Assembly (NCBI GenBank): GCA_010094045.1
Contig: ML986962.1
Coordinates: 1-16,738, forward strand
From: Lojkania enalia
Lineage: Eukaryota; Ascomycota; Dothideomycetes; Pleosporales
DNA: 16,738 nucleotides
Direction of reading: 5' to 3'
A program made the position numbers and the translations under genes. Numbering within the stretch: the stretch's first letter is position 1; the number at the start of each line of letters is the position of its first letter. Below, one piece after another: positions 9,520-16,738 of this stretch. Below the pieces are notes generated by a model. That model was not told the DNA's origin. It saw nothing but the letters and a program-made list of their open reading frames with translations, and searched no databases.

Positions 9520-10560
9520 CTTAAGCTACTATAAACCGTCTACAACTTACTATCTAGTAGATACCCTAGTTAAGGAAAGACCTTAAAACTACTCTAGCGC
9601 GAGTACTATTAGTTAAAGATATTTAACTTAGTATAATAATATATAGGCTATTATTATATATACCGAAGAAGTAAAGCTTTTAGAGAGAAGTATTATAGAT
9701 TACTAAAACTATTATCTATACCTAAATAAAGGTTTTAAGACATTTCTATAGACTTTATAATTAATCTACTAGAATTAGAAGGTTATATAAATATTATAGT
9801 AGTAGTTAATAGGTTTAGTAAGTATAGATACCTAATACTATACGTAAGAATTAAAGCTTCTAATATTATCCGACTATTCTATTACTATATATAGGTTTAC
9901 TATAGACTACTATATACTATTATATTCGACTGTAAGATATAGTTTATCTCTACCTTCTACTAAAAGCTTTATAGACAGCTATAAATTAATATATATATAT
10001 TAACTAGCTTCTACTTAAAGACTAATAGTTAGATAAAGAATGCTAATATAGTAATAGAATAAGTTCTCTAAGCCTATACTAGCTACAAATAAGATAACTG
10101 AGTTGAATAACTGCTAATAGCGTAGTTTAAAGTAAATAATATAGTATTTAAATTAATAAAAGTTTCTCTATTTTTAGCCTACTTTAGCTAGTACCTTTAA
10201 ATAGGCTTTAAACCGCCTATAGGGATCTATTAACCGCTAAAATAGTTTCTAATAGCCTAGAAAGCTAATAGACTAGTTAATAAGATAAAGAATATTATAG
10301 AGTATATTAGAGAAGAACTTACTTAAGTATAAGTACTCTAATAAAAGTATACTAACTATAAGCGCGTACTAGCTCCTAACTATTAAGTTAGTAATCTAGT
10401 CTAGCTAGACGCTAGAAATATATATATATAAAGATCGTTAAAAAAGTTTAACTAGAAGAATATAGGCCTTTATAAGATTATTATAAAGGTGTCCTTATAC
10501 GCTTATAAACTAAAGCTACCCGAATTAGCTAAAATATATCCTATATTCTATATATTACTA
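9520..10560 (+). pseudogene. integrase (pol) of gypsy copy B
   Basis: Integrase core in frame 1, in line with RT. The N-terminal zinc-binding part (9540-9665) has its His/Cys ligands read as Tyr (for example near YYYIYRRSK). The catalytic core has ISIDFI with Asp kept at 9751-9753, IIFDCK with Asp kept at 9928-9930, and SQIKNAN with Lys at 10036-10038 in place of Glu. The spacing from the second Asp is exactly D-x35-E. VVVNRFSKYR between them is the usual gypsy block. A C-terminal stretch with KLPELAKIYPIFYI leads into the chromodomain. Two catalytic residues survive and the third is lost. Confidence 0.88.
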
Positions 10561-10678
10561 TTATAGCTAGTATTTAAGTTATCTAACTATTTATCTAGTT
10601 AATAAATATACAACCCTAAACCTATTAAGATTAATAGAAAACTAGAATACCTTATTAAGTAAATAGAAGACCTTTATT

Positions 10679-10683
10679 ATAAC
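10679..10683. repeat. left target-site duplication of the copia element (ATAAC)
   Basis: ATAAC directly precedes TGTTATGGGG and is repeated immediately after the 3' LTR at 16335-16339. Five bp is the usual duplication for Ty1/copia integration. Removing the element and one copy restores the gypsy chromodomain frame. Confidence 0.93.
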
Positions 10684-10887
10684 TGTTATGGGGATTTTCG
10701 GCTAGTCTACCGAGCTGTATTAGATATCGACGTACGATATTACGGTCGATATCACGCCGGATATTATACTAGATATTAGCTAATATACCCCTTTTTCATG
10801 TACATAAATATAGCCCGCTGGCTATCTTTAATCAACTAGTTCAGCTCCTCATCTCCCTCCCTAAGACAAGATTCGCCTCTTACTACA
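10684..10887 (+). repeat. 5' LTR of the copia element
   Basis: Starts TGTTATGGGG and ends CTTACTACA, 204 bp. It aligns without gaps to 16131-16334. The two differ at 20 sites by my count, all transitions. This copy keeps TG, CA and GA dinucleotides that the 3' LTR has lost at most, not all, of those sites. It contains a five-unit 12-bp repeat (10723-10783), an AT-rich TATA-like ATAAATATA (10805-10813) and TAGCC/GGCTA flanking CGCT (10811-10824). Confidence 0.95.
10723..10783 (+). promoter_or_regulatory. five tandem GATAT-headed 12-13-bp units in the copia LTR
   Basis: Units start at 10723, 10736, 10748, 10760 and 10772. Each opens GATATC or GATATT, and the first three each carry CG in the second half. 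The first and third units together give a perfect 9-bp inverted repeat, GATATCGAC (10723-10731) and GTCGATATC (10745-10753). The array lies upstream of the TATA-like sequence, in the expected U3 position, and recurs at 16170-16230 in the 3' LTR. A binding array for a transcription factor is an inference; GATA-type factors are one candidate. Confidence 0.6.
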
Positions 10888-11113
10888 GTTATAAGCCCGG
10901 TTACTGCACTAAAATAGCTGCAACTTAATTTATATATTGTAATCGATATTACTTCTTTTTGTTTAGTATCGTAATATTATAATATCATTATCTTTATCAT
11001 TTACCAACGATCTTTAGGTACTTAGCTATCAGAATTACGTGTAAATTCTATACTTTATAAGCCTATTAATATGCTATATCGCGTTTAAGGCTATTTTATT
11101 CTCTAGTATTAAT
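10888..11113 (+). other. leader and primer-binding region of the copia element
   Basis: Untranslated region between the 5' LTR and gag. The bases after the LTR, GTTATAAGCCCGG (10888-10900), are where a primer-binding site belongs; I cannot name the tRNA. The leader keeps more TG, CA and T runs than the rest of the window (for example TTTTTGTTTAG near 10960) and seems less RIP-damaged. An ATG at 11071 is out of frame with gag. Confidence 0.6.
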
Positions 11114-12360
11114 ATATTCTAGTATATTTCTGGTGTTGCAACGGTTGCATACTCCTCTATAGCTATATTTAAAAAGAAGATACTTAGTACTCCTAGTAAT
11201 TAGAAAGATTAGCTTAAGCAGCGTAAACTAATAGCTAGTAGGCTAAGGGTATAGGAATATTTAGATCTAAGCGTACTTCTTAAAGAGGTTAAAATTTATA
11301 GGCTAGAACCTCCCCTCCCTAATATAGGTAAGTTCCGGACCCCGAAGATAAATCCAGAAGGGGAAATAGAAAGATACCTCTCTAGCAGAGTTATATATAA
11401 GGAGATAACCTTAATATAAACAATAGATTAGAACTGGGTAAGGGACTAGTATAACCGATAGAAAAAGAATTAGATTAAGATCGACAACGCTTTCTATACT
11501 ATATATAGTAATATCTTAATAATAACATCGCTTTAACACAAAGTAATACTTAGCAACAATATAACTAGCTATAAGATTCTTAGAATTTTACAGGAAAAGT
11601 TAGCACCTACTATTAAGTCGAGGGAGCAACTAATCTAGAAGAAATATTAAGCTCTCCTTAAGTACCCAACTAATAGAAAGGTAGAGAAGTAGCTAAATTA
11701 GTAGAATTAGGTAATCTATTATACTAAGGCTGCTAGCTTAGTAGAAGTTCAGGGCCTTAGAGTAGAAAAGGATTTTCTTCTAATAGTTACTAAGAAAGAT
11801 AAGGTGTGGGCGCTAATCTATATAGTACTGATTAATACTAAAAATAAGCTAGGTAGGATTAATTAACCAATTCCTACGATTAAATAATTGGTATACCGAT
11901 ATACTAATTACTATAGATATTTTAATCTATAGAAAGCGCTCGGCTTATTTATAGCTTTATAATATCCATTAATTCCTCAAGCAAATTCTAATAGTACTAT
12001 ATAGCAGCCTTAAGAAAAATCCGGTTCGCAATCGCATACTCTACTACCCTACTTCTATAAGAAGCGGCACTTCTAGAGTAATTACAAGTACGTAAACGAA
12101 TCGATTAGACTACTAAACTAGGTACTAGATTAGAAAATACTAAAAGCCCGAGATAATATCTTAAATAGGAATAACTAGGGGAAAAAGAATACTCTAAAGG
12201 TAAATATAGAAAAATATAAGAAGTTAAAATCCTCGTTTAATAGTAAAACCTCTATAAAAGCTGCTGGCCTTTAGAGAAATATCCAGGTAATTTAAAGGAG
12301 CAATTTTTTAGCAAGTACTACCCCTAAGAAAGAATAGACTAGTATCCTAAATTAGTAGAT
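11114..12360 (+). pseudogene. gag region of copia gag-pol
   Basis: Five-prime part of the single copia frame (frame 2). The start is not certain: the nearest in-frame decayed ATG candidates are ATA at 11114 and 11159. Translation passes VATVAYSSIAIFKKK, then a charged capsid region, to about 12100. There KRHFQSNYKY-like sequence (12060-12095, with TAG at the former Gln) keeps the H-x4-C half of a CCHC zinc knuckle, with Tyr for the last Cys; the first two ligands cannot be placed confidently. Stops are fewer per length than in the gypsy copies. The function would be packaging of element RNA. Confidence 0.75.
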
Positions 12361-12700
12361 ACTTAATCTAGGTTCTAATATCTATATATACAACTCTAAG
12401 GCTTTTAGTTAGTAGACTACTTAGATAGCAAATTCTAAAGATAAAATTGCTATAGAAGGTAGTATATACTCTATATTAGAATAGGGTACTGTTGTAATTA
12501 CGATTAATTCTCCTATAGGCCTAAGAGATATTAAGCTGATAGAAGTTATTTACGTCCCTTAGTTACTAACTAATATAATAGCCCTAATTAGAAATAGGAA
12601 ATAGAATATCTAGTTTAACTTAGGTAGAGATTACCTTTACTAGTATAATTACTACAATATTATTTATTATTTAGAGTTATTTAACAGCTACTAGCTACTA
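12359..12700 (+). pseudogene. aspartic protease domain of copia gag-pol
   Basis: ILNLGSNIYIYN holds the copia protease motif, in which Asp-Ser-Gly is followed by a short block ending in Asn. The catalytic Asp is Asn (12365-12367) and Ser reads Leu. Downstream IEVIYVP and LLTNIIAL match the conserved block before the end of copia proteases. Same frame as gag and integrase. Confidence 0.82.
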
Positions 12701-12799
12701 GATATAGACCTAGTAAAAAGGCCTCTACTTAATTCGCTTTCCGGATATAAAATAGTCGTAGTAATTAAGAAAAAGCTTTTCTATTACTAGTAACTAATA

Positions 12800-13560
12800 C
12801 GAATTATTTCTTTAGCTAAAGTATACCGATTATTAGACTACCTAGGCAGAAATTTAGTATTAGCCCTGCCTTAGGCAGCTAAGAGTATCTAGTTAAGCGA
12901 TTAGGAAGTACTAGTATAGTAAGATTACTAGATATATATATAAGTAAAGTTATTATAGCAGATTAGCTAGTATAGTTAGCTTTACCTAGCTACTAAACTA
13001 TTTAAGAGAATCGCGATTAATATTATATAACTTTAGAAGGACTATAAGAGGTACTATAATAGTAAGAAATACCTATTTTATATAGTTAATTAGGTGTCCT
13101 AGTAGTATAAGGGATTTATAATATACAATTAGTTAAAATCCACCCTCGTAAAAGCCTTTAAAATACTATTAGCAAAAATTAAATAATAGTATAAAAGAAA
13201 GATTGTATATATCTATATAAATAACAACTTAAGCTTCTTAGAACTTATAGAAGTATTATTTGATTAAAGAATTGTAATTAAAGCTCGCGCGCCTCGTACG
13301 CCTAAGTAGAATAGTCTAGTAGAGTAAGTAAAATACTAAATTATAACCCGCGCGCGTACTTTTATAATAGAAGGTAATATTTCTAATAAATATACTAACA
13401 AATTAGCTTATATAGTAATATACCTACTTAATAGGATGCTGATTATAAGCTTTCGATTTAAAACTCTATATAAGACTATTTTTAACTATAAACTATCTCT
13501 TACTTACTTTTAGGTTATAGGATCGCGAGCGTATGTTTTAAATAAAACTCTATTAAGAGG
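12800..13560 (+). pseudogene. integrase domain of copia gag-pol
   Basis: The GAG-pre-integrase stretch YRLLDYLGRNLV (12820-12860) precedes the zinc-binding part, whose His and Cys are largely changed. The catalytic core has RIAINII (Asn at 13019-13021 for the first Asp), YINNNLSF (Asn at 13220-13222 for the second) and PRTPK.NSLVE with Glu kept at 13322-13324. The two last positions are 34 codons apart, close to the family norm. The core ends in the AYVLNKTLLRGDKLA block (13530-13575), typical of the copia integrase-RT linker. Integrase placed before RT identifies Ty1/copia. Confidence 0.88.
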
Positions 13561-14439
13561 CGATAAACTAGCGTCGCAGGTACTAATCAGGAAACTCTTA
13601 TAATATAGGAGTATAAATATATACCGAGTACTAATTTCGAAACTAAAATAGATACTTAATACTAGGGACGTTGTATTTAGCGATATTATATCTAGCAAGG
13701 AGGAGGAATATCTACTAAAAGAATCCCTAGAGAAGATTCTTTTTCAAATTAATAATATTAAAAGCTCTATTAACAGTAGTAATAATAAAACGATTAAAGT
13801 TGTAGAAGTAATCCATAAAGATTAGCTGCCTAATTAAAATATCTCTGCTAAGTTAGCAGGCAATTTAATTAGTAAGAAGGCCTATTAGCAGGAGAATACT
13901 ATTTTTAAAGAATAAATCGACGATATTACTAGTAATTAGAGACTCCTAATACTAGAATTAATACTAGCGCTAGTACTAAGGAATTAAGATACTCTTATAG
14001 TACTACTAGTAGATAGTAAAGATACTGCGTTTAGCGATAATTTACTATAAGGATAGTAACTGTCGCCTTCTTATACTTCTATACTCTTAAGAAGAATAAA
14101 TAATACCCCGTAGAGGGAAGAAATTAATAGCTAAGTATTAAAGAATAATATAATCTAGGGAGGTAGGTTTCTATACAGCCGCAGGCCGCCTTAGTTATAC
14201 TTTACTACCTTTATAGTACTATCTAATAGTAAGCTAATACCGGTAAATTATATAAAGGAAACTCGTACTATTAGAAAATATTATCGCAATCAGCTTCTAC
14301 TAGAACTAAAGTACTATAAGAATCTAAAGAATTACTCTTTTAGTACTAGCTTCTATAAGGCCTATCGCGCTGAGTTATAGAAGTAGGAGGATATAGATAC
14401 CTAGTAAAAGGTAACAATTCTCTAAGACTCTATTAAAAT

Positions 14440-15230
14440 TCTCCTAGTAATATAGGTATTCGCATATAAATTTAATAAGAACGGTTTTCTATATAAATTT
14501 AAGGCTAGATTAGTCGTACGCGGCAATCTGCAATCTTAATAGAGAGATACCTATACTACTATACTAGCCGTACAAATTTTTCGCTTTCTAATATTAATTG
14601 CAACTTATTTTAAACTTAATATATACTAGTTTGATATCGTTAATACGTTTCTTAACTACCAATTAAATAGGTTAATATATATCCATATACTAGAAGGTTT
14701 CGTATATAAGTATAGGAAATATCTACAACTATAGAAAGCTATATATAGCCTTAAGGATGCTCCGAAACTTTGGTATTATAAGCTAGATAGGACTCTAAGG
14801 TAATTAGGCCTTAAAATAGTACTAGAAATATCTTACTTATATATAAATAATAAGCTAATCGTCTTCTTTTATATTAATAATATTATAATCCTAGTTTACC
14901 TATTAAATATCTCTATTAAGTAGAAATTTGAATCGCAATTAAGTAATAAATATAAACTTCGATCCCTTAAAGATTTAAATTAGTTTCTAGAAGTTCGAGT
15001 TATATACGATATATAGTAGTATAAGACCTAGCTACTATAAGACTTATTTATTAATAAGGTAGCAGCGCGATTTAATATTACGGTTAATAAGAAGACGCTG
15101 AGTACGCCTCTATACGAGAATATACTACCAGCTACTACTAAGAAATCCTCTAATAGAATATCTTACTACTAACAACTAATTAGTTATCTAGCCTAGATTA
15201 TAGTTTTTATACGCCCTAATATCGCGCGAG
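14440..15230 (+). pseudogene. reverse transcriptase domain of copia gag-pol
   Basis: RVT_2-type polymerase. FNKNGFLYKFKARLVVRG opens the domain (14470-14525). YQFDIVNTFLN carries the first catalytic Asp, preserved at about 14633-14635 and followed by a second Asp-to-Asn. AIYSLKDAPKLWY is well preserved near 14740-14775. The YVDD box reads YINN (14870-14881), with both Asp changed to Asn. STPLYENILPAT and SYYQQLISYLAQII (stops at former Gln) follow in the usual order. Frame 2 throughout. Confidence 0.9.
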
Positions 15231-15949
15231 TATACTCGATATTATTATAATACTTTTAGAACCCTAGCAATTATTATATTAACGCTGCCTTAAGGGTATA
15301 GTAATATCTAATTAGTATAAAGTACTTAGTAATTATAGTAATAGCTGATAATATATAAAATACTTCTACTATCAGCTAGAGTAGTAATACTAATTATATT
15401 AACCCCGTAGAGCAATTACTATTCTATAATACATCTAATACAGCCTTTAGTAATAATTCTAATACTTGTCGAAGTTCCTACAGCTATATATTTTAACTTT
15501 TTAGGATGCTAATTAATTAGAAAGCCTCAATTCAGCGTACGGTTATAAAATCGACTACTAAAACAGAATTATTAGTACTATTAGTCGCCGGATTAGAAAT
15601 AGAGTAGTAGTAGAAGGCCTTCGCCTTACTACACTTCTATATTAATACGCAACTAATACTACTTTATAATAATTAATAAATAGTAGATATTATAAATAAG
15701 CTATTTAAGCGTCTTAATACCAAACTTCGCTATGTAAATATATACCAGTACTAGCTATATTAAGAAGTAGTAGAGTAGAGACTTACAATCAGTTAGCAAC
15801 TAACAAATCTAATACTAGCCGACAGCCTTATAAAAGTTCTACAGCCGTAATAATACTAAAGGTTTATTAAGCAACTAAAAATAGAAGATATTTTAGCTAG
15901 AATCGAATCTTAGGAATTTCTATCAGCTAAATAAATCGATTACTAATAA
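15230..15949 (+). pseudogene. RNase H domain and C-terminus of copia gag-pol
   Basis: After NAALRV (near 15280) comes the RNase H part: AFSNNSNTCRSSYSYIF (15443-15493) corresponds to the copia block in which two Asp positions are now Asn, followed by KSTTKTELLVLLVAG (15550-15595) with Glu retained. LADSLIKVL near 15820 is the conserved end block. The frame ends at in-frame TAA codons at 15932 or 15944/15947. RIP makes it impossible to tell which was the original stop. Confidence 0.85.
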
Positions 15950-15959
15950 GAATCTTAGG

Positions 15960-15989
15960 GGGTGATTAAAAATTAATTATAACTCACCC
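15960..15989. terminator. hairpin just after copia gag-pol
   Basis: GGGTGA (15960-15965) pairs with TCACCC (15984-15989) across an 18-base AT-only loop. It lies about 10 bases after the last possible stop codon, in the 3' untranslated region. A role in RNA processing or dimer packaging is possible but not shown. Confidence 0.4.
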
Positions 15990-16116
15990 TATATTATATT
16001 AAATTGATATTTCTATAAGCGTACTTAGTTCTACTACTAGTTACTCTATACAATTTACCTCTTTTAGTATAGTATCTACCTTTATTTTTTTCGACGCAGC
16101 TTCTCCTTCGCAGTTA

Positions 16117-16130
16117 AAGCTGGAGGGGTA
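16117..16130 (+). other. polypurine tract of the copia element
   Basis: AAGCTGGAGGGGTA directly precedes the 3' LTR. The GGAGGGG core is the expected RNase H-resistant primer for plus-strand synthesis. Confidence 0.8.
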
Positions 16131-16334
16131 TATTATAGGGATTTTCGGCTAGTCTGCTGAGCTGTATTAGATATTAACGTACAATATCACGGTCAATATT
16201 ACGCCGGATATTACGCTAGATATTAGCTAATATACCCCTTTTTTATGTATATAAATATAGCCCGCTAGCTATCTTTAATTAACTAGTTCAACTCCTTATC
16301 TCCCTCCCTAAGATAAGATTCGCCTCTTACCACA
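16131..16334 (+). repeat. 3' LTR of the copia element
   Basis: 204 bp, beginning TATTATAGGG (TG of the end now TA) and ending CTTACCACA. Gap-free to 10684-10887. Most of the differences are C-to-T or G-to-A in this copy. A few go the other way, for example CCACA here against CTACA in the 5' LTR. The GATAT array recurs at 16170-16230, with two units turned to AATAT. Confidence 0.95.
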
Positions 16335-16339
16335 ATAAC
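16335..16339. repeat. right target-site duplication of the copia element (ATAAC)
   Basis: Exact match of 10679-10683. Confidence 0.93.
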
Positions 16340-16585
16340 TAATAGAGATGCTAGTATAAATACCTAGTTAAGTAGACTAGCTATTACAACCTAGAATAGT
16401 ACCCAGCTAGTAACTTTACTAAAATAACTACCGTAAAAGATTATTATACTAGAAACCTAAATAAATAAGACCCGAATATAATATTATATCTAGATTCTTA
16501 ATTAGGTGCTAGAGTTTAATTTAAATATATTTCTAAACGCCTATAATAATACTATACTAATATAATACTAGTAATAATATTACTA

Positions 16586-16738
16586 CTAATCTCTAATATA
16601 GTACTACTATATAAACCGAACTAACCTAATCTCTAATATAGTACTACTATTAACTACTAGTTATACTAATATATATATAACCTAGCCTAACTTTTAGTAT
16701 AGTACTACTATATAATAATAACTAATTATACTAATATA
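16586..16738 (+). repeat. irregular tandem repeat in the gypsy B tail
   Basis: CTAATCTCTAATATAGTACT and the following ACTAT occur at 16586-16610 and 16626-16650. A diverged third copy is at 16687-16711. The spacings are 40 and 61 bases. ATACTAATATA accompanies it at 16555-16565, 16663-16673 and 16728-16738. The period is not a multiple of three, so it is not a clean protein repeat. It follows the chromodomain and may be the 3' untranslated region of gypsy B. The window ends inside it. Confidence 0.7.

Larger units (their letters stand above)
10684..16334 (+). mobile_element. complete-length Ty1/copia retrotransposon (5651 bp), RIP-inactivated
   Basis: Two 204-bp LTRs beginning TG and ending CA, a 226-bp leader, a single gag-pol frame ordered gag, protease, integrase, RT, RNase H (the copia order), a 3' untranslated region, a polypurine tract and 5-bp ATAAC duplications. 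The reading frame is the same (frame 2) at every motif checked from 11135 to 15949, so no net indel has accumulated. Loss of function comes from C-to-T and G-to-A changes alone. It is the youngest layer of the nest. Confidence 0.95.
10615..16560 (+). pseudogene. chromodomain and tail of gypsy copy B, split by copia
   Basis: The first half, PIKINRKLEYLIK.IEDLYYN, ends exactly at codon end 10683. The second half resumes at 16340 with YKYLVK.TSYYNLE.YPAS followed by NFTKITTVKDYYTRN. Together they form a chromodomain of the kind found at the C-terminus of chromovirus integrases, where it directs insertion to marked chromatin. The former Trp residues (LVKW.., EW.P) are now TAG, so the aromatic cage is damaged. 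After the domain a low-complexity tail continues, with no clear stop because of RIP. Only 10615-10683 and 16340-16560 belong to this gene; the copia element lies between. Confidence 0.86.
1..16738. other. RIP-mutated, AT-rich transposon nest
   Basis: The whole window is dominated by TpA, with CpA and TpG almost absent on both strands. In the recognisable coding remnants the changes are C-to-T or G-to-A: Gln and Trp codons became TAA/TAG, Asp became Asn, Cys and His became Tyr. This is the known outcome of repeat-induced point mutation in Pezizomycotina. Damage is heaviest in 1-10683 and lighter in the copia insertion, especially its 5' LTR and leader (10684-11160), where CA and TG still occur. 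No host gene is recognisable. Confidence 0.93.
5480..16738 (+). mobile_element. Ty3/gypsy chromovirus-type retrotransposon copy B, split by a copia insertion
   Basis: LTR, leader, gag, protease, RT, RNase H, integrase and chromodomain in the Ty3/gypsy order (integrase after RNase H). The element runs 5480-10683 and resumes at 16340 after the copia insertion. Joining the two parts restores a continuous chromodomain frame. It is inserted in pogo-like element 2. All enzymes are inactivated by stops and by active-site changes. The 3' LTR is not reached before the window ends. Confidence 0.9.

Noticed and set aside
10723..10783. CRISPR-like array
   Set aside because: Units are 12-13 bp with no spacers, inside an LTR of a fungal retrotransposon, and are repeated in the second LTR.
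11071..11073. ATG as start of copia gag
   Set aside because: It is in frame 1, whereas gag-pol is in frame 2, and its frame meets stops at once.
13510..13698. 62-codon open frame on the minus strand with an ATG
   Set aside because: It is antisense to the copia integrase-RT linker, whose plus-strand frame encodes the recognisable AYVLNKTLLRGDKLA block. It is open only because RIP stops fall on the other strand and has no features of its own.
16540..16600. Start of the gypsy B 3' LTR
   Set aside because: TATAATAATACTATACTAAT loosely resembles the LTR start, but it does not continue into the LTR sequence seen at 1935 and 5480, and no polypurine tract precedes it.
1..16738. Many in-frame TAA/TAG suggesting a code where they mean Gln
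   Set aside because: Stops also sit at conserved Trp positions, and catalytic Asp and zinc-binding Cys/His are changed in the same direction. RIP explains all of these; a variant code does not.
1..16738. AT-rich organelle genome, centromere or replication origin
   Set aside because: The sequence is filled with nuclear retrotransposon and DNA transposon remnants with transition-only damage. A centromeric location remains possible but nothing in the sequence shows it.
1..16738. tRNA, rRNA or other structured RNA genes
   Set aside because: No cloverleaf, T-loop consensus or rRNA-like segment was found by eye on either strand; RIP damage would also obscure one.

Overview
This window looks like an AT-rich heterochromatic block from a filamentous ascomycete fungus. 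It holds no intact host gene. It is a nest of dead transposable elements, and nearly every CpA and TpG has become TpA. For example, bases 6061-6120 contain about 13 TpA, no CpA and one TpG. That is the signature of repeat-induced point mutation (RIP). Stops in the old reading frames are mostly TAA or TAG at former Gln or Trp positions. Catalytic Asp reads as Asn, and zinc-binding Cys or His reads as Tyr. The species cannot be named from this sequence.

Layout. (1) Bases 1-1094: 3' two thirds of a minus-strand pogo/Fot1-like DNA transposon, cut by the window edge. (2) 1095-1934: unassigned AT-rich DNA containing an inverted 150-bp piece of the gypsy LTR/leader (1387-1536). (3) 1935-3663: Ty3/gypsy copy A (LTR, gag, start of protease), interrupted after a TA. 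(4) 3664-5479: a second, different pogo/Fot1-like element on the minus strand. (5) 5480-10683: Ty3/gypsy copy B (LTR, gag, protease, RT, RNase H, integrase, first part of a chromodomain). (6) 10684-16334: a complete-length Ty1/copia element with two 204-bp LTRs, inserted inside the chromodomain of copy B and flanked by the 5-bp target duplication ATAAC. (7) 16340-16738: the rest of the chromodomain of copy B and a repetitive tail. The 3' LTR of copy B is not reached.

The order of insertion can be read from the interruptions: gypsy A, then pogo element 2, then gypsy B, then copia. The copia element is the outermost layer and keeps one reading frame for about 4.8 kb with no net frame change at the checked motifs. 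Gypsy B carries at least two 1-bp frame losses. All 20 differences between the two copia LTRs are transitions.

I found no functional coding gene, RNA gene, CRISPR array or new defence or metabolic system. The points of interest are the datable nest, the RIP damage at identifiable catalytic residues, a five-unit 12-bp repeat in the copia LTR, a gag/protease frame offset shared by both gypsy copies, and some unexplained stretches.
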